Below are positions 9,433-19,250 of a DNA stretch of 64,000 nt, piece by piece. Under the pieces are notes generated by a model. That model was not told where the DNA came from. It ran no database searches and saw nothing but the letters and a program-made list of their open reading frames with translations. The stretch covers positions 434,001 to 498,000 of the forward strand of contig NZ_LPWE01000010.1 in NCBI RefSeq assembly GCF_001723355.1, read 5' to 3'. The stretch's first letter is position 1; every line of letters starts with the position of its first letter. The DNA comes from Methyloceanibacter stevinii (lineage in GTDB: Bacteria > Pseudomonadota > Alphaproteobacteria > Rhizobiales > Methyloligellaceae). The translations under genes were made by a program, and so were the position numbers.

Positions 9433-9550
9433 TTTGCCCGGTGTCTTGTTCTTTGTCCCATGTCAGGCCGGGCCGCCATCCCCAGAAAACAGCGCCTTAG
9501 CCGCCCGTTACCATTGCGCGGGCCCCGGCGACGGATTAGCAAGCCTGATC

Positions 9551-10372
9551 ATGCGTTTCAGACTGGCCACGTGGAATATCAACTCCGTTCGCCTTCGGCT
9601 CGATCTCGTTCAACGCTTCGTGCGCGCCGAAAACCCGGATGTGCTTTGTCTGCAAGAGATCAAGTGCCAGGAGGATCAGTTTCCGCGTGCCGCCTTCGAG
9701 GCCATGGGCTTTCCGCATATCGCCGTGACCGGCCAGAAGGGCTATCACGGCGTGGCCACGGTCTCGAAAATTCCCCTCGTGAAAATGGACCGCATGGATC
9801 TGTGCGGCGACGGGCACGCCCGCCACGTCTCCGTCGTTCTGGACGACGGCCTGATCGGTCATAAACCGCTGACTTTGCACAACTTTTACATACCCGCCGG
9901 GGGCGACATTCCCGATCCGGTGGCCAACGACAAGTTCCAGCACAAGCTCGACTTCCTCGATGCCCTGACGGCCTGGTCGGCGGCCCACAAGACCAAGGCC
10001 AAGAACCGCATGATCCTGGTCGGGGATCTGAACGTGGCGCCGCTGCCGGCGGATGTGTGGTCTCACAAACAGCTTCTGAAAGTCGTCAGCCACACGCCGC
10101 CCGAAACCGAACGGATGGCAAAGGCGCTCGCGTCGCACGATTGGATCGACGTGATGCGCCGCCATGTGCCGCCGGAGGAATCGTTGTTCACCTGGTGGAG
10201 CTACCGCAACCGCGACTGGCGCGTCTCCAACCGGGGGCGCCGCCTCGACCATATCTGGACGACGCCGGCGTTGGAGGGCGCGGCTGTCGCCATGCGGGTC
10301 CTGCAGGAGACGCGCGACTGGGAGCGCCCGTCGGACCATGTGCCGGTGATTTCGGATTTCGAGATCGCGTGA
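9551..10372 (+). CDS. xth: Exodeoxyribonuclease III
   Basis: A 273 aa AP endonuclease / 3'-5' exonuclease of the ExoIII (EEP) family for base-excision repair. The start ATG at 9551 gives the canonical N-terminus MRFRLATWNINSVR, with the metal-binding Asn. The catalytic motif LCLQEIKCQ (metal Glu), the segment ILVGDLNVAP (Asp/Asn) and the C-terminal RLDHIWTT and SDHVPVI (catalytic His) are all present. Length is normal. The upstream terminator at 9396-9432 means it probably has its own promoter within 9433-9550. It is convergent with the response regulator gene. Confidence 0.94.
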   Translation: MRFRLATWNINSVRLRLDLVQRFVRAENPDVLCLQEIKCQEDQFPRAAFEAMGFPHIAVTGQKGYHGVATVSKIPLVKMDRMDLCGDGHARHVSVVLDDGLIGHKPLTLHNFYIPAGGDIPDPVANDKFQHKLDFLDALTAWSAAHKTKAKNRMILVGDLNVAPLPADVWSHKQLLKVVSHTPPETERMAKALASHDWIDVMRRHVPPEESLFTWWSYRNRDWRVSNRGRRLDHIWTTPALEGAAVAMRVLQETRDWERPSDHVPVISDFEIA

Positions 10373-10405
10373 CGCGGCCCTCAGCCGCTTGTCAGCGAAA
10401 ACCTA

Positions 10406-11095
10406 TCAGGGAACGAGCTTGTAGCCGCCCGTCTCGGTGATCAGGAGCTCGGCCTGGGACGGGTCCTTCTCGATCTTCTGGCGCAGACGGTAGATGTGGG
10501 TTTCGAGCGTGTGGGTCGTGACCCCCGCGTTGTAGCCCCAGACTTCGTGGAGCAGGACGTCGCGCGTCACCACTCGCTCTCCAGCGCGGTAGAGATATTT
10601 GAGGATCGACGTCTCTTTCTCGGTGAGCCGGATCTTCTTCCCGCCATTGGCCTCCAGCAGCAGCTTCGACGCAGGCTTGAACGTGTACGGGCCGATGGTG
10701 AAGACCGCGTCCTCGCTCTGCTCGTGCTGGCGGAGCTGCGCGCGGATGCGCGCCAATAGGACGCCGAGCCGGAACGGCTTGGTGACGTAGTCGTTGGCGC
10801 CCGATTCGAGACCCAGGATGGTGTCGGCATCGGAGCTCTGGCCCGTCAGCATGATGATCGGGCCCTTGAAGCCGCCGCGCCGCAGGAGCTTGCAGGCTTC
10901 GCGGCCGTCGAGATCCGGCAGCCCCACGTCCAGCAAGACCAGATCCACATGGCCGTTGCGGGCAAGCTTGAGTCCGTCCTGCGCTGTCGACGCGAGTTCG
11001 GTATCGAACTCCTCATGAAGCGACAGCTGCTCGCTCAAGGACTCGCGCAGTTCATCGTCATCGTCGATGATGAGGATCTTGCGCGCATTGCTCAT
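10406..11095 (-). CDS. OmpR-family response regulator (CenR/OtpR-like)
   Basis: A 229 aa two-domain response regulator. The receiver domain (1-120) has the acidic cluster near residues 11-14, phosphoacceptor Asp56 in LVLLDVGLP, Thr84 and Lys106. The winged-helix DNA-binding domain (about 130-229) ends with THTLETHIYRLRQKIEKDP. The N-terminal sequence and location by xth resemble the essential CenR / Brucella OtpR regulators of cell-envelope growth, but that identification is from memory of the family and not certain. No sensor kinase gene is adjacent, so it is an orphan here. The start ATG at 11095 has an AAGGA-like site upstream. Confidence 0.85.
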   Translation of the reverse strand: MSNARKILIIDDDDELRESLSEQLSLHEEFDTELASTAQDGLKLARNGHVDLVLLDVGLPDLDGREACKLLRRGGFKGPIIMLTGQSSDADTILGLESGANDYVTKPFRLGVLLARIRAQLRQHEQSEDAVFTIGPYTFKPASKLLLEANGGKKIRLTEKETSILKYLYRAGERVVTRDVLLHEVWGYNAGVTTHTLETHIYRLRQKIEKDPSQAELLITETGGYKLVP

Positions 11096-11243
11096 GGGGC
11101 GGTCCTTCCCGACTGATTTCTGCCAAGGCTTTGTTGCTGGTCGCCAGCAAGACAGTTTCTCGGTACACGTTCATAAGGGGGGCGCAGCGAAGCTACAAGT
11201 ATATCGATTCTCTGGCGTATTGGCGAATGGAGGCCCCGCGGGC

Positions 11244-11771
11244 GTGAAACGGCCCAAGCCCATCATTGTCCGCCGCGCGCCCGGACGGCCGACGGAGGCG
11301 CGGGTACAGCTCGCCCATGGAGTCCGCCGGGCGGCACTCGGCCGGGGCGGCATCAAGCCGCTCAAACGCGAAGGGGACGGCGGCACGCCGACCGGGCCGC
11401 TGCCCGTGCGCCGCGTGTTCTACCGGGCGGACCGGCTCTTGCGGCCGCGCACGCCTTTTCCGCTCAAGGCGATCGGCCCGCGCGATGGCTGGTGCGACGA
11501 CCCTTCGGACAGGAACTACAACCGCCCCGTCCGCATTCCCTACGGCCGGAGCACCGAGTCCATGGCGCGCGAAGACGCGCTCTACGACATCGTACTGGTT
11601 CTGGGACACAACGACCGGCCGCGGATCCGGGGACACGGCAGCGCGATCTTCAGTCACCTCGCCCGGCCCGGCTATACGCCGACGGAGGGCTGCATCGCCT
11701 TCTCGCTGCCGGATCTTCGGGCCGTGCTCGCCCAACTACGTCCGGGCGGCCGTTTTCTGGTGCTGCCCTAG
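11244..11771 (+). CDS. L,D-transpeptidase family (YkuD-type) protein
   Basis: A 175 aa YkuD-domain protein. The C-terminal signature HGSAIFSHLARPGYTPTEG followed by CIAF contains the His and the nucleophilic Cys of L,D-transpeptidases, which form 3-3 crosslinks or attach proteins to peptidoglycan. It lacks an obvious signal peptide; the protein begins with a basic MKRPKPIIVRRAPGR from the GTG at 11244. The frame is open further upstream, but no better start with a ribosome site is seen. It is convergent with yggS with a 10 bp gap. Cytoplasmic location or an alternative export route remains open. Confidence 0.8.
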   Translation: MKRPKPIIVRRAPGRPTEARVQLAHGVRRAALGRGGIKPLKREGDGGTPTGPLPVRRVFYRADRLLRPRTPFPLKAIGPRDGWCDDPSDRNYNRPVRIPYGRSTESMAREDALYDIVLVLGHNDRPRIRGHGSAIFSHLARPGYTPTEGCIAFSLPDLRAVLAQLRPGGRFLVLP

Positions 11772-11781
11772 ACGGCGCCGC

Positions 11782-12477
11782 CTAGTCGAGCAGGACGCGC
11801 GCGCCGAAGATCGCCGTGCCGACCCGCACATGGGTCGCCCCGAAAACGATCGCCGTTTCGAAGTCGCCGCTCATCCCCATGCTGAGCTCGGGAAGGCCGA
11901 GCTCGTCCGCCAGCTTGGCCAGCAAGGCGAAGTGCATGGCGGGCTCCTCGTCGACCGGGGGAATGCACATCAGTCCCTCGATGGGCAGATTGAAGGTCTC
12001 GCGGCAGAGCTCGACGAACGCGGCGACGTCGTCCGGCGCCACCCCGGCCTTTTGCGGCTCCTCGCCTGTGTTCACCTGGACCAGGCAGCGCGGGCGCTTG
12101 CCCGTGCGCTCCATTTCCTCGGCGAGGGCCCGGGCGAGCTTCGGCCGGTCCACGGTTTGGATGACGTCGAAGAGCGCCACGGCGTCCTTGACCTTGTTCG
12201 TCTGGAGCGGCCCGATGAGATGGAGCTCGATGCCGGGGTGAAGCTCCTTCAGAGCCGGCCACTTGCCCAATGCTTCCTGCACGCGGTTCTCGCCGAAGAC
12301 GCGCTGGCCCGCCTCGATGGCGTCTTCGATCGCGGCGGCGGGCATGGTCTTGCTGACGGCCACCAGCTCGACGGCGCCGGCGGGGCGATCCGCGCCCTCG
12401 CAGGCAAGACGGATATCCTCCCGAACCTGGTCCAGGCGGGCTGGAATTTCAGCGGCGGAGTGGCTTTCTGTGTTCAT
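11782..12477 (-). CDS. yggS: YggS-family pyridoxal phosphate homeostasis protein
   Basis: A 231 aa PLP-binding protein of the YggS/PROSC family, a TIM-barrel fold without known catalysis that buffers PLP and affects amino-acid metabolism. The PLP lysine is in ELVAVSKTMPA (about residue 44). Also typical are FGENRVQEALGKW, ELHLIGPLQTNK and GLMCIPPV, plus the end motif LSMGMSGDFETAI. The ATG at 12477 fits the family; the frame continues upstream without homology. It is divergent from leuS, sharing a 149 bp intergenic region. Confidence 0.92.
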   Translation of the reverse strand: MNTESHSAAEIPARLDQVREDIRLACEGADRPAGAVELVAVSKTMPAAAIEDAIEAGQRVFGENRVQEALGKWPALKELHPGIELHLIGPLQTNKVKDAVALFDVIQTVDRPKLARALAEEMERTGKRPRCLVQVNTGEEPQKAGVAPDDVAAFVELCRETFNLPIEGLMCIPPVDEEPAMHFALLAKLADELGLPELSMGMSGDFETAIVFGATHVRVGTAIFGARVLLD

Positions 12478-12626
12478 GCGGGATTCCCGGCGCCCATCAT
12501 TAGCGGCAGCATCGGGCATGTCCAGCACCTGCGCAGGTCATGCCGCCGCGCGGCGTCACCGCGCGCTTGACCCGGTTGCCGATTTGGTTTCGATTGCCGC
12601 GCAATCGAGAAAAGAATGGGGTGACT

Positions 12627-15233
12627 ATGGCCGCGGACCGCTACGACGCGCCGGCACGTGAAAAGCACTGGCAGAAGGCCTGGGACGACAAGGGCCTGTT
12701 CGAGGCGCAGGAGGATGGCGGGCGCCCGAAATACTATGTGCTCGAGATGTTTCCGTATCCTTCGGGGCGGATCCACATGGGCCACGTGCGCAACTACACG
12801 ATGGGCGACGTGGTGGCGCGTTTCATGCGCGCGCGCGGCTACAACGTGCTGCATCCCATGGGCTGGGACGCCTTCGGCCTGCCGGCCGAGAACGCCGCCA
12901 TCGAGCGCGGCGTCCATCCGGGCAAGTGGACCTACGACAATATCGCGACCATGCGCGGCCAGCTGAAGAGCATGGGCCTGTCGCTGGACTGGTCGCGGGA
13001 GATCGCCACCTGCGATCTGGAATACTACCACCAGCAGCAGAAGCTCTTTCTCGACATGCTCGCGGCGGGCCTCGTCGACCGCAAGACGCGCAAGGTGAAC
13101 TGGGACCCGGTCGACAACACCGTGCTCGCCAACGAGCAGGTCATCGACGGGCGCGGCTGGCGCTCGGGCGCACTGGTGGAGCAGCGCGAGCAGCCCGAAT
13201 GGGTGTTCAAGATCACGGACTACGCCCAGGATCTGTTGGACGCGCTCGAGACGCTCGAGCGCTGGCCGGACAAGGTGCGCCTGATGCAGGCGAACTGGAT
13301 CGGCCGGTCCGAGGGACTTCTCCTGAAGTTCGAGACCATGGCTGGCAGCAGCCCGGAAGGCTTCGACACCGTCGAGGTCTTCACCACGCGACCCGATACG
13401 CTTTTCGGCGCGTCCTTCGTGGCGATCGCGCCCGACCATGCGCTCGCGCAGGCAGTCGCCTCCTCCGATGCCGAGGCTCGCGCCTTCGTCGAGGAGTGCC
13501 AGCGGCACGGCACGAGCGCGGCGGAAATCGAGACGCTCGAGAAGAAGGGCTACGATACGGGCGTGCGCGTCGCGCATCCAATGATCGAAGGGGCCGAACT
13601 GCCGGTCTACATCGCCAACTTCATTCTCATGGAATACGGCACAGGCGCCGTCTTCGGCTGTCCGGCGCACGATCAGCGCGACCTGGAATTCGCGCGGGCC
13701 TATGGGCTGCCCGTCCTTCCCGTGGTGCTGCCGCCCGGCTCGGACCCCAAAGCGTTCGAGGTCGGCGAGGAGGCCTACACGGGCGACGGAACACTGTTCA
13801 ATTCCGATTTTCTCGACGGACTGGCCGTGGTCGATGCCAAGAACGCCATGGCCGATCGCCTGGAGGCACGCGAGGTCGGCGGGGCGCCGCAGGGCGCGCG
13901 CAAGACGCAGTTCCGCCTGCGCGACTGGGGCATCTCCCGCCAGCGCTATTGGGGCTGCCCCATCCCCATGATCCATTGCGAGACGTGCGGGCTCGTGCCG
14001 GTGCCGGACGAGGATCTGCCCGTTAAGCTGCCTGAGGACGTAACCTTCGACGTGCCGGGCAATCCGCTCGACCGGCATCCCACGTGGAAGAAGGTGTCCT
14101 GTCCCAAATGCGGGGGCGCCGCGACGCGCGAGACCGATACCATGGACACATTCGTCGATTCGTCCTGGTACTTCGCGCGTTTCTGTTCGCCGCGGGCCAG
14201 TGTGCCGACGGACACGAACGCGGTCGGCTATTGGCTGCCAGTGGACCAGTATATAGGCGGGGTCGAGCACGCGATTCTGCATCTGCTCTACGCACGCTTC
14301 TTCACGCGCGCCATGCACAGGACCGGACACGTGGCGCTGGACGAGCCCTTCCAGGGCCTGTTCACCCAAGGCATGGTCACCCACGAGACCTACAAGGACG
14401 AGGACGGCAAGTGGCTGTTCCCGGAAGACGTCGCCACCCGCGACGGAAAGTCCGTACACGTCTCAACCGGCGCGCCCGTCACGGTCGGCGCAGTCGAATC
14501 GATGTCGAAGTCGAAGAAGAACGTCGTCGATCCGGACAGCATCATCGGGACCTACGGCGCCGATACGGCGCGGTGGTTCATGCTCTCCGATACCCCGCCC
14601 GAGCGCGATATCGAGTGGACCACGGGTGGCGTCGACGGCGCCCACCGCTTCCTGCAGCGCATCTGGCGTCTCGCCGGCGAGGCGGCGCAGAAGGGCACTG
14701 CTGCCGGAACCGCCTGTCCGGCGGACTTGGACGGCGACGCGCTTGCCCTGCGACGGGCGACCCACAAGACCATCGCGGCGGTCACGAGCGCGGTCGAGCG
14801 GCTGCGATTCAACTCGGCCGTGGCCCAGATCTACGAGCTAGCCGGCACCCTTTCCTCGGCGCTGCAGGCCGAAGCACCAAGCGAGGGCGTCAGATTCGCG
14901 ATTCGCGAGGCGGCCGAGGCTCTGGTGCGGCTGGCAGCGCCCATGGTGCCGCATTTGGCCGAGGAATGCTGGAAAATCTTAGGAAATCAAGGCCTTGTGG
15001 CGGAACAGGCCTGGCCCGAGGCCGATTCCTCATTGTTGACCGAAGATTCGGTCACAATCGCCGTCCAGGTGAATGGCAAGAGGCGAGGCGAATTGACGAT
15101 TGCGCGCGACGCCTCGAAAGAAGATATTGAGGCTGCGGCGCTTGCGCTGGCTCCGGTCGCGCGCGCCATTGAGGGACGGGAAATTCGGAAGATCGTGGTC
15201 GTACCACAGAGGATCGTCAATGTGGTCGCGTAG
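12627..15233 (+). CDS. leuS: Leucyl-tRNA synthetase
   Basis: An 868 aa class Ia synthetase that charges tRNA-Leu. The HIGH-type motif is [15 protein letters not shown] (about residues 48-62), and the KMSKS motif is [14 protein letters not shown]. The CP1 editing domain lies between ([19 protein letters not shown]). Cysteines around CETC and CPKC mark the zinc-like insert. The C-terminal anticodon-binding domain is intact. The start at 12627 ([16 protein letters not shown]) is chosen by family; a GTG lies two codons earlier. Its last 14 bases overlap lptE, and the leuS-lptE-holA order is typical of alphaproteobacteria. Confidence 0.97.
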   Translation: MAADRYDAPAREKHWQKAWDDKGLFEAQEDGGRPKYYVLEMFPYPSGRIHMGHVRNYTMGDVVARFMRARGYNVLHPMGWDAFGLPAENAAIERGVHPGKWTYDNIATMRGQLKSMGLSLDWSREIATCDLEYYHQQQKLFLDMLAAGLVDRKTRKVNWDPVDNTVLANEQVIDGRGWRSGALVEQREQPEWVFKITDYAQDLLDALETLERWPDKVRLMQANWIGRSEGLLLKFETMAGSSPEGFDTVEVFTTRPDTLFGASFVAIAPDHALAQAVASSDAEARAFVEECQRHGTSAAEIETLEKKGYDTGVRVAHPMIEGAELPVYIANFILMEYGTGAVFGCPAHDQRDLEFARAYGLPVLPVVLPPGSDPKAFEVGEEAYTGDGTLFNSDFLDGLAVVDAKNAMADRLEAREVGGAPQGARKTQFRLRDWGISRQRYWGCPIPMIHCETCGLVPVPDEDLPVKLPEDVTFDVPGNPLDRHPTWKKVSCPKCGGAATRETDTMDTFVDSSWYFARFCSPRASVPTDTNAVGYWLPVDQYIGGVEHAILHLLYARFFTRAMHRTGHVALDEPFQGLFTQGMVTHETYKDEDGKWLFPEDVATRDGKSVHVSTGAPVTVGAVESMSKSKKNVVDPDSIIGTYGADTARWFMLSDTPPERDIEWTTGGVDGAHRFLQRIWRLAGEAAQKGTAAGTACPADLDGDALALRRATHKTIAAVTSAVERLRFNSAVAQIYELAGTLSSALQAEAPSEGVRFAIREAAEALVRLAAPMVPHLAEECWKILGNQGLVAEQAWPEADSSLLTEDSVTIAVQVNGKRRGELTIARDASKEDIEAAALALAPVARAIEGREIRKIVVVPQRIVNVVA

Positions 15234-15744
15234 TCGCGCATTCGCTGTTGTCGCGGTAGCCGCCATCGCCGGGCTGGGCCTGGCGGGCTGCGGATTCCAG
15301 CCGCTCTACGGCAGCAATACAACGACCGCCTCCGGGGCGCGGCTTTCGGAGGCGATGTCGGCGGTCGACGTGCAGCCAATCCCCGGCCGTGTCGGGCAGA
15401 AGGTCCGCAACGAGCTGATCTTCTCGAACACCGGCGGCGGCGCTGCACCGACCCCCCGCTACCAGCTCAAGATTGCCTTGAAAGAACGCGATATTCAGCA
15501 GCTCGTGCAGGTGACCGGTAACGCGCAAGGGCAGGTTTACCAGCTCCAGGCCACGTATAGGCTTACGGACATCGCCACCGGCAAGGTCATCCACGAAGGC
15601 AAGGCCGTTTCGCGGGCGCCGTATACGCGCTTCCAGGAAGTGTTCGCGAATGTGCGGGCCCGGTACAACGCCGAGGACCGCGCCGCCGAGACGGTCTCGC
15701 AGAGCATCAAGAGCCAGCTCGCGGCCTATCTTGCGACCACATAG
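15220..15744 (+). CDS. lptE: LPS assembly lipoprotein LptE
   Basis: A 174 aa outer-membrane lipoprotein. The N-terminal signal ends in a lipobox ([11 protein letters not shown]), so Cys24 or so is lipidated. LptE plugs the LptD barrel that inserts lipopolysaccharide in the outer leaflet. The position between leuS and holA is the conserved one. The ATG overlaps the last 14 bases of leuS in another frame, implying translational coupling. The remaining sequence is diverged, as is usual for LptE. Confidence 0.9.
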   Translation: MWSRSRAFAVVAVAAIAGLGLAGCGFQPLYGSNTTTASGARLSEAMSAVDVQPIPGRVGQKVRNELIFSNTGGGAAPTPRYQLKIALKERDIQQLVQVTGNAQGQVYQLQATYRLTDIATGKVIHEGKAVSRAPYTRFQEVFANVRARYNAEDRAAETVSQSIKSQLAAYLATT

Positions 15745-15840
15745 CCGGCCTCACCGGCTCGGAGATGTTCTCATGATTTGCGGGCGGTCACGCCCCGTGC
15801 TGGCTTGAGCCCGAGTTTGAGCCCATGATTTCTTGGTCCC

Positions 15841-16842
15841 ATGGTCGCCTATAAAGCCGCCACCGTTTCCCGATTTCTCCGGTCCCCGGATCCCGCGTGC
15901 CGGGCCATGCTGGTCTATGGCCCCGATGCCGGGCTCGTGTCGGAGCGGGCGGCCGCCCTCGCCAAAACGCTGGCCGACAGTCTCGGCAAGGATGCGAGGG
16001 TGGTCCGCCTGGACGACCGGGACTTCGCGGAGGATCCAGCCCGGCTCGAGGTTGAGTGCCGGACGCGATCGATGTTCGCCTCCGGCAAGGTCGTACGGGC
16101 GAAGGCCGGCCCCAAACTCGACGTCGCAGCGCTCAAAGCCCTGTTCTCTGAGCCCTCGGACAATCCCCTCGTCATCGAGGCGGGAAATCTCCGGCCCGAC
16201 TCGGCGTTGCGGAAGCTGTTCGAGAAGCATGCGGAAGCCGCTGCGCTGCCCTGCTATGCGGACGAGCGGGGCCTGTCGGATCTGATCGAGACGGAGCTCG
16301 CCAAGAGCCACCTGTCCATCGATCGCGAGACCAAGGCCTATCTGATGGGACGGCTCGGGGCCGACCAGGCGCTCTCCCGGGGCGAGGTCGCCAAGCTTGC
16401 CCTCTACGCCCAAGGCGCGGAGCAGGTCACCCACGACGATGTCGCCGCAATCGTCGGCGACGCGTCGGAGATCGCCCTCGACAATTTCGTCTACGCGGTG
16501 AGCGCCGGCGATGCCGCAAAGGCCTTGCGCGAACTCAATCGGCTGGCGGCGTCGGGGACGGACCGCACCGTGGCCCTTGGCGCGCTGTCGCGCCATTTCA
16601 CCAAGCTCTACCTCGTCGCCACCCACAAGGGCACGATTGAGGACGGCGCCAAGAAGCTGCGCCCGCCACTGCACTACAAGCGGCGCGACGTGTTTCTCAG
16701 CCATTGCCGCAAATGGGGCACCCGGCGGCTGGCGAGCACCCTGCCCCTAATCCAAGAGGCCGTGCGCCGGACCCGGCGGTCCCCGGACCTCGGACCGGCC
16801 TTCGGCGAACGCCTTCTCCTGGCGCTCGCGTCGAAAGTTTGA
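15841..16842 (+). CDS. holA: DNA polymerase III subunit delta
   Basis: A 333 aa clamp-loader delta subunit that opens the beta clamp. The N-terminal region (MLVYGPDAGLVSERA) is the degenerate P-loop-like start of the AAA fold, followed by RLDDRDFAEDPARL and a long helical C-terminus ending in LGPAFGERLLLALASK. Length matches the family. It is 96 bp downstream of lptE, probably in the same transcript. No sign of frameshift. Confidence 0.9.
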   Translation: MVAYKAATVSRFLRSPDPACRAMLVYGPDAGLVSERAAALAKTLADSLGKDARVVRLDDRDFAEDPARLEVECRTRSMFASGKVVRAKAGPKLDVAALKALFSEPSDNPLVIEAGNLRPDSALRKLFEKHAEAAALPCYADERGLSDLIETELAKSHLSIDRETKAYLMGRLGADQALSRGEVAKLALYAQGAEQVTHDDVAAIVGDASEIALDNFVYAVSAGDAAKALRELNRLAASGTDRTVALGALSRHFTKLYLVATHKGTIEDGAKKLRPPLHYKRRDVFLSHCRKWGTRRLASTLPLIQEAVRRTRRSPDLGPAFGERLLLALASKV

Positions 16843-16852
16843 CACCCCGGGT

Positions 16853-16880
16853 TTGACGCCGCGACCGCGCGTTCTTATTC
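16853..16880 (+). promoter_or_regulatory. Candidate sigma-70 promoter of pyrE
   Basis: TTGACG (16853-16858) and TTATTC (16875-16880) with 16 bp spacing, 33 bp upstream of the pyrE ATG. A GAGGGATG stretch just upstream of the ATG can serve as ribosome site. Confidence 0.5.
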
Positions 16881-16912
16881 AGTAGGCGACTTCACTTTCA
16901 GAGGGATGCGCA

Positions 16913-17500
16913 ATGGAGCACCAGGCTGCCGGACAGGACCCCGCGACGTTCGAGCGCCGCAACAAGCTCTTCATGCTGTTGCAGGCGAAGGCCTTCCGGC
17001 GCGGAAAGGTGGTCCTCGCCTCGGGTAAGGAGAGCACCTACTACTTCGACATGAAGCCGGCCATGCTCGACCCGGACGGCGCGGCGCTGATGGCCGAGCT
17101 TATTCTCCAGGAGCTCGAGGGCATCGAGGCGGACGCCGTCGGCGGTCTCGAGATGGGCGCCGTTCCCTTGATCGCGCCCGTCGCCATGAAGTCTCCTGCT
17201 TATGGGCGCTACCTGCCCGGCTTCTTCGTGCGCAAAGCGGTCAAGGACCACGGCACCAAGAAACGCGTCGACGGAAACGATATCGCGGGGAAGACGGTCG
17301 TCATTCTCGAAGACGTGACGACGACGGGGGGCTCCGCCATGGATGCGGTCAAGGTCGTCGAGGACGCCGGCGCCAAGGTGTCCCTGGTCATCTCGATCCT
17401 CGACCGGGGCGAAGGCGCGGCGGCGCTCTATGCCGACGCGGGCGTTCCCTTCAAGTCTCTATTCAAGGCCGAGGAGTTTCTCGGCGTCGACGCGGCCTAG
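16913..17500 (+). CDS. pyrE: Orotate phosphoribosyltransferase
   Basis: A 195 aa enzyme of pyrimidine synthesis that joins orotate and PRPP to give OMP. The PRPP-binding loop VVILEDVTTTGGSAMDAV (about residues 129-146) is complete. FVRKAVKDHGTKK carries the lysines of the flexible loop, and FDMKPAMLDPDG fits the family N-terminus. It is convergent with parB. It has its own upstream promoter-like sequence, so it is probably monocistronic. Confidence 0.95.
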   Translation: MEHQAAGQDPATFERRNKLFMLLQAKAFRRGKVVLASGKESTYYFDMKPAMLDPDGAALMAELILQELEGIEADAVGGLEMGAVPLIAPVAMKSPAYGRYLPGFFVRKAVKDHGTKKRVDGNDIAGKTVVILEDVTTTGGSAMDAVKVVEDAGAKVSLVISILDRGEGAAALYADAGVPFKSLFKAEEFLGVDAA

Positions 17501-17518
17501 CGTCCGTATGCGTCGTAT

Positions 17519-18403
17519 TTAGGGACGACGATTGCGGCTAGCGGCCGGGTGTGCGCATGAGCCGTTCGCGCAAGTCTTCGAGCTGATCGAAATTCGTGTA
17601 GCGAATGCGCAGCTCGCCGCGTTCGCCGCGGCCGCTCTTGATCTCGCGCGCAGGCCCAGCGCTTCGTGCAGCTCCGTTTCGGCGGCGCGCGTGTTGGCGT
17701 CCTTGCCGGCCTTGGCCTTCGTCTTGCCCTTCGCCTTTTGTTCCTGGGCCAGCGCCTCCACCTGGCGCACCGTCAGCCCCTCCTTGACGATACGCTCGGC
17801 AAGCTTCGCGGCATCGTCCCGCCCGATCAGGGCGCGGGCGTGACCGGCGCTCAGGTCGCCGTTGCGGACGAGGTCGCGGACAGCCTTGGGTAACTTCAGT
17901 AGGCGGAGCGTATTGGCGAGGTGGCTGCGGCTCTTGCCGATGACCTTGGACAGGTCTTCCTGGGTGTAGTCGTGACCGTCCATGAGCGCCTGATAGCCCT
18001 CGCCCTCTTCGATGGCGTTGAGGTCCTCGCGCTGAACGTTCTCGATGATCGCGATCTCGATCGCTTCCTTATCCGTCAGTGTACGGATGATAACGGGAAC
18101 CTCATGGAGGTTTGCCCGCTGGGCCGCGCGCCATCGGCGCTCGCCGGCGACGATCTCGTATTTGTCGGTTCCCTTGGGGCGGACGACGAGTGGCTGCACG
18201 AGGCCGCGCTCGCGAATGGAGGCGGCGAGCTCGTCGAGCTGGGCATCGGGAAAGTCGCGCCGCGGGTTGTAGGAACTCGCCTTGAGCGCCGATAGAGCCA
18301 CGGTCCGCTGATCCTCGGAAGCGAGCGGGGTTCCCGTCGGCTCGTCTCCGATGAGGGAGGCGAGGCTCCGGCCCAATCGCTTCTTCTGTGCGCTCACTGC
18401 CAT
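17519..18403 (-). CDS. parB: Chromosome partitioning protein ParB, C-terminus frameshifted
   Basis: CTP-dependent clamp protein that loads at parS and partners ParA and SMC. The N-terminal ParA-contact segment is LGRSLASLIGD. The ParB/Srx domain has PLVVRPKGTDKYEIVAGERR and the GERRxRA box. The helix-turn-helix region follows (YTQEDLSKVIGKSRSHLANTLRLL). After LHEALGLRA the frame goes wrong: the expected tail beginning IKSGRGERGELRIRY is readable in the next frame, ending at 17538. One base is missing near 17645, so the last 40 or so residues as written (dimerisation domain) are artefactual. The corrected length is 288 aa. The start ATG at 18403 has GGAG upstream; parA lies 43 bp upstream. Confidence 0.93.
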   Translation of the reverse strand: MAVSAQKKRLGRSLASLIGDEPTGTPLASEDQRTVALSALKASSYNPRRDFPDAQLDELAASIRERGLVQPLVVRPKGTDKYEIVAGERRWRAAQRANLHEVPVIIRTLTDKEAIEIAIIENVQREDLNAIEEGEGYQALMDGHDYTQEDLSKVIGKSRSHLANTLRLLKLPKAVRDLVRNGDLSAGHARALIGRDDAAKLAERIVKEGLTVRQVEALAQEQKAKGKTKAKAGKDANTRAAETELHEALGLRARSRAAAANAASCAFATRISISSKTCANGSCAHPAASRNRRP

Positions 18404-18446
18404 CTTCTTGGTCTCCAGTTCCGGGCGGCATTGGGCCGCCCCCGCA

Positions 18447-19250
18447 TCATGCCGCCTTGATCCGCCGCTCGCGCTCGATGACCTCCGAGGCGAGCTGGAT
18501 ATAGGCTTGGCTTCCACTGCACTTGTAATCGTAGAGAAGGACGGGCTTGCCGTGCGACGGCGACTCGGCCACGCGCACGTTCCTCGGGATCACGGTCGTG
18601 TAGACCTTGTCGCCGAGGACATCCCGGACGTCCTGCACCACCTGGTCCGACAGGCTGGTGCGCTGGTCGTACATGGTCAGCACCACGCCGTGGATGCGCA
18701 GCTTCGGGTTGAGCCGGCCGCGGATCTCCTCGACTGTGCTCAAGAGCTGCGCCAAGCCCTCCAAGGCAAAGAACTCGCATTGCAGCGGCACCAGCACGGC
18801 GTCGGCCGCCGCCAGGGCGTTGAGGGTCAGAAGGTTGAGCGAGGGCGGGCAGTCGATCAGCACATAGGTCGTGCGCTCATCGTCACTCTCACTGGCCGCA
18901 AGCTCGGCGAAACAATCGCGCAAACGGTAGTGTTTGCCGCTGCTCTCGCCCACCTCCCGCTCGAACGACATCAGATCGATGGTCGCCGGGATGATCGACA
19001 GGCGCGGTACATGGGTCGCGACCTTCGCGTCGAGGATCGAGGCATCGCCGGTGAGAACGTCGAAGGTCGAGTGTTCGCGCTGTTCGATGCCGAGGCCCGT
19101 CGAGGCGTTGCCTTGCGGATCGAGATCGACGATCAGCACGCGTTCGCCGACGGCGGCGAGGGCGGTGCCGAGATTGATCGCGGTGGTGGTCTTGCCGACG
19201 CCGCCCTTCTGATTGGCGAGCGCCAGGACGCGCATGGCATTCCGGCTCAT
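18447..19250 (-). CDS. parA: Chromosome partitioning ATPase ParA
   Basis: A 267 aa deviant Walker-type ATPase that binds DNA nonspecifically and moves ParB-parS complexes. The deviant Walker A KGGVGKTT is at residues 15-22, and VLIVDLDPQGNAS (A') and VLIDCPPSLNLLTLNAL (Walker B) follow. The C-terminal segment YDYKCSGSQAYIQLASEVI is typical of chromosomal ParA. The start ATG overlaps the rsmG stop by four bases (ATGA), so rsmG-parA-parB are translationally coupled and form one minus-strand operon with mnmG. Confidence 0.97.
   Translation of the reverse strand: MSRNAMRVLALANQKGGVGKTTTAINLGTALAAVGERVLIVDLDPQGNASTGLGIEQREHSTFDVLTGDASILDAKVATHVPRLSIIPATIDLMSFEREVGESSGKHYRLRDCFAELAASESDDERTTYVLIDCPPSLNLLTLNALAAADAVLVPLQCEFFALEGLAQLLSTVEEIRGRLNPKLRIHGVVLTMYDQRTSLSDQVVQDVRDVLGDKVYTTVIPRNVRVAESPSHGKPVLLYDYKCSGSQAYIQLASEVIERERRIKAA

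Noticed and set aside
9191-9550. 6S RNA or tmRNA in the lolA-xth gap
   Set aside because: The 5' end pairs with an internal segment, not with the 3' end, and there is no CCA end or tag-reading frame.
12474-14459. 661-codon open frame antisense to leuS
   Set aside because: Same reason; leuS is complete and in frame on the plus strand.
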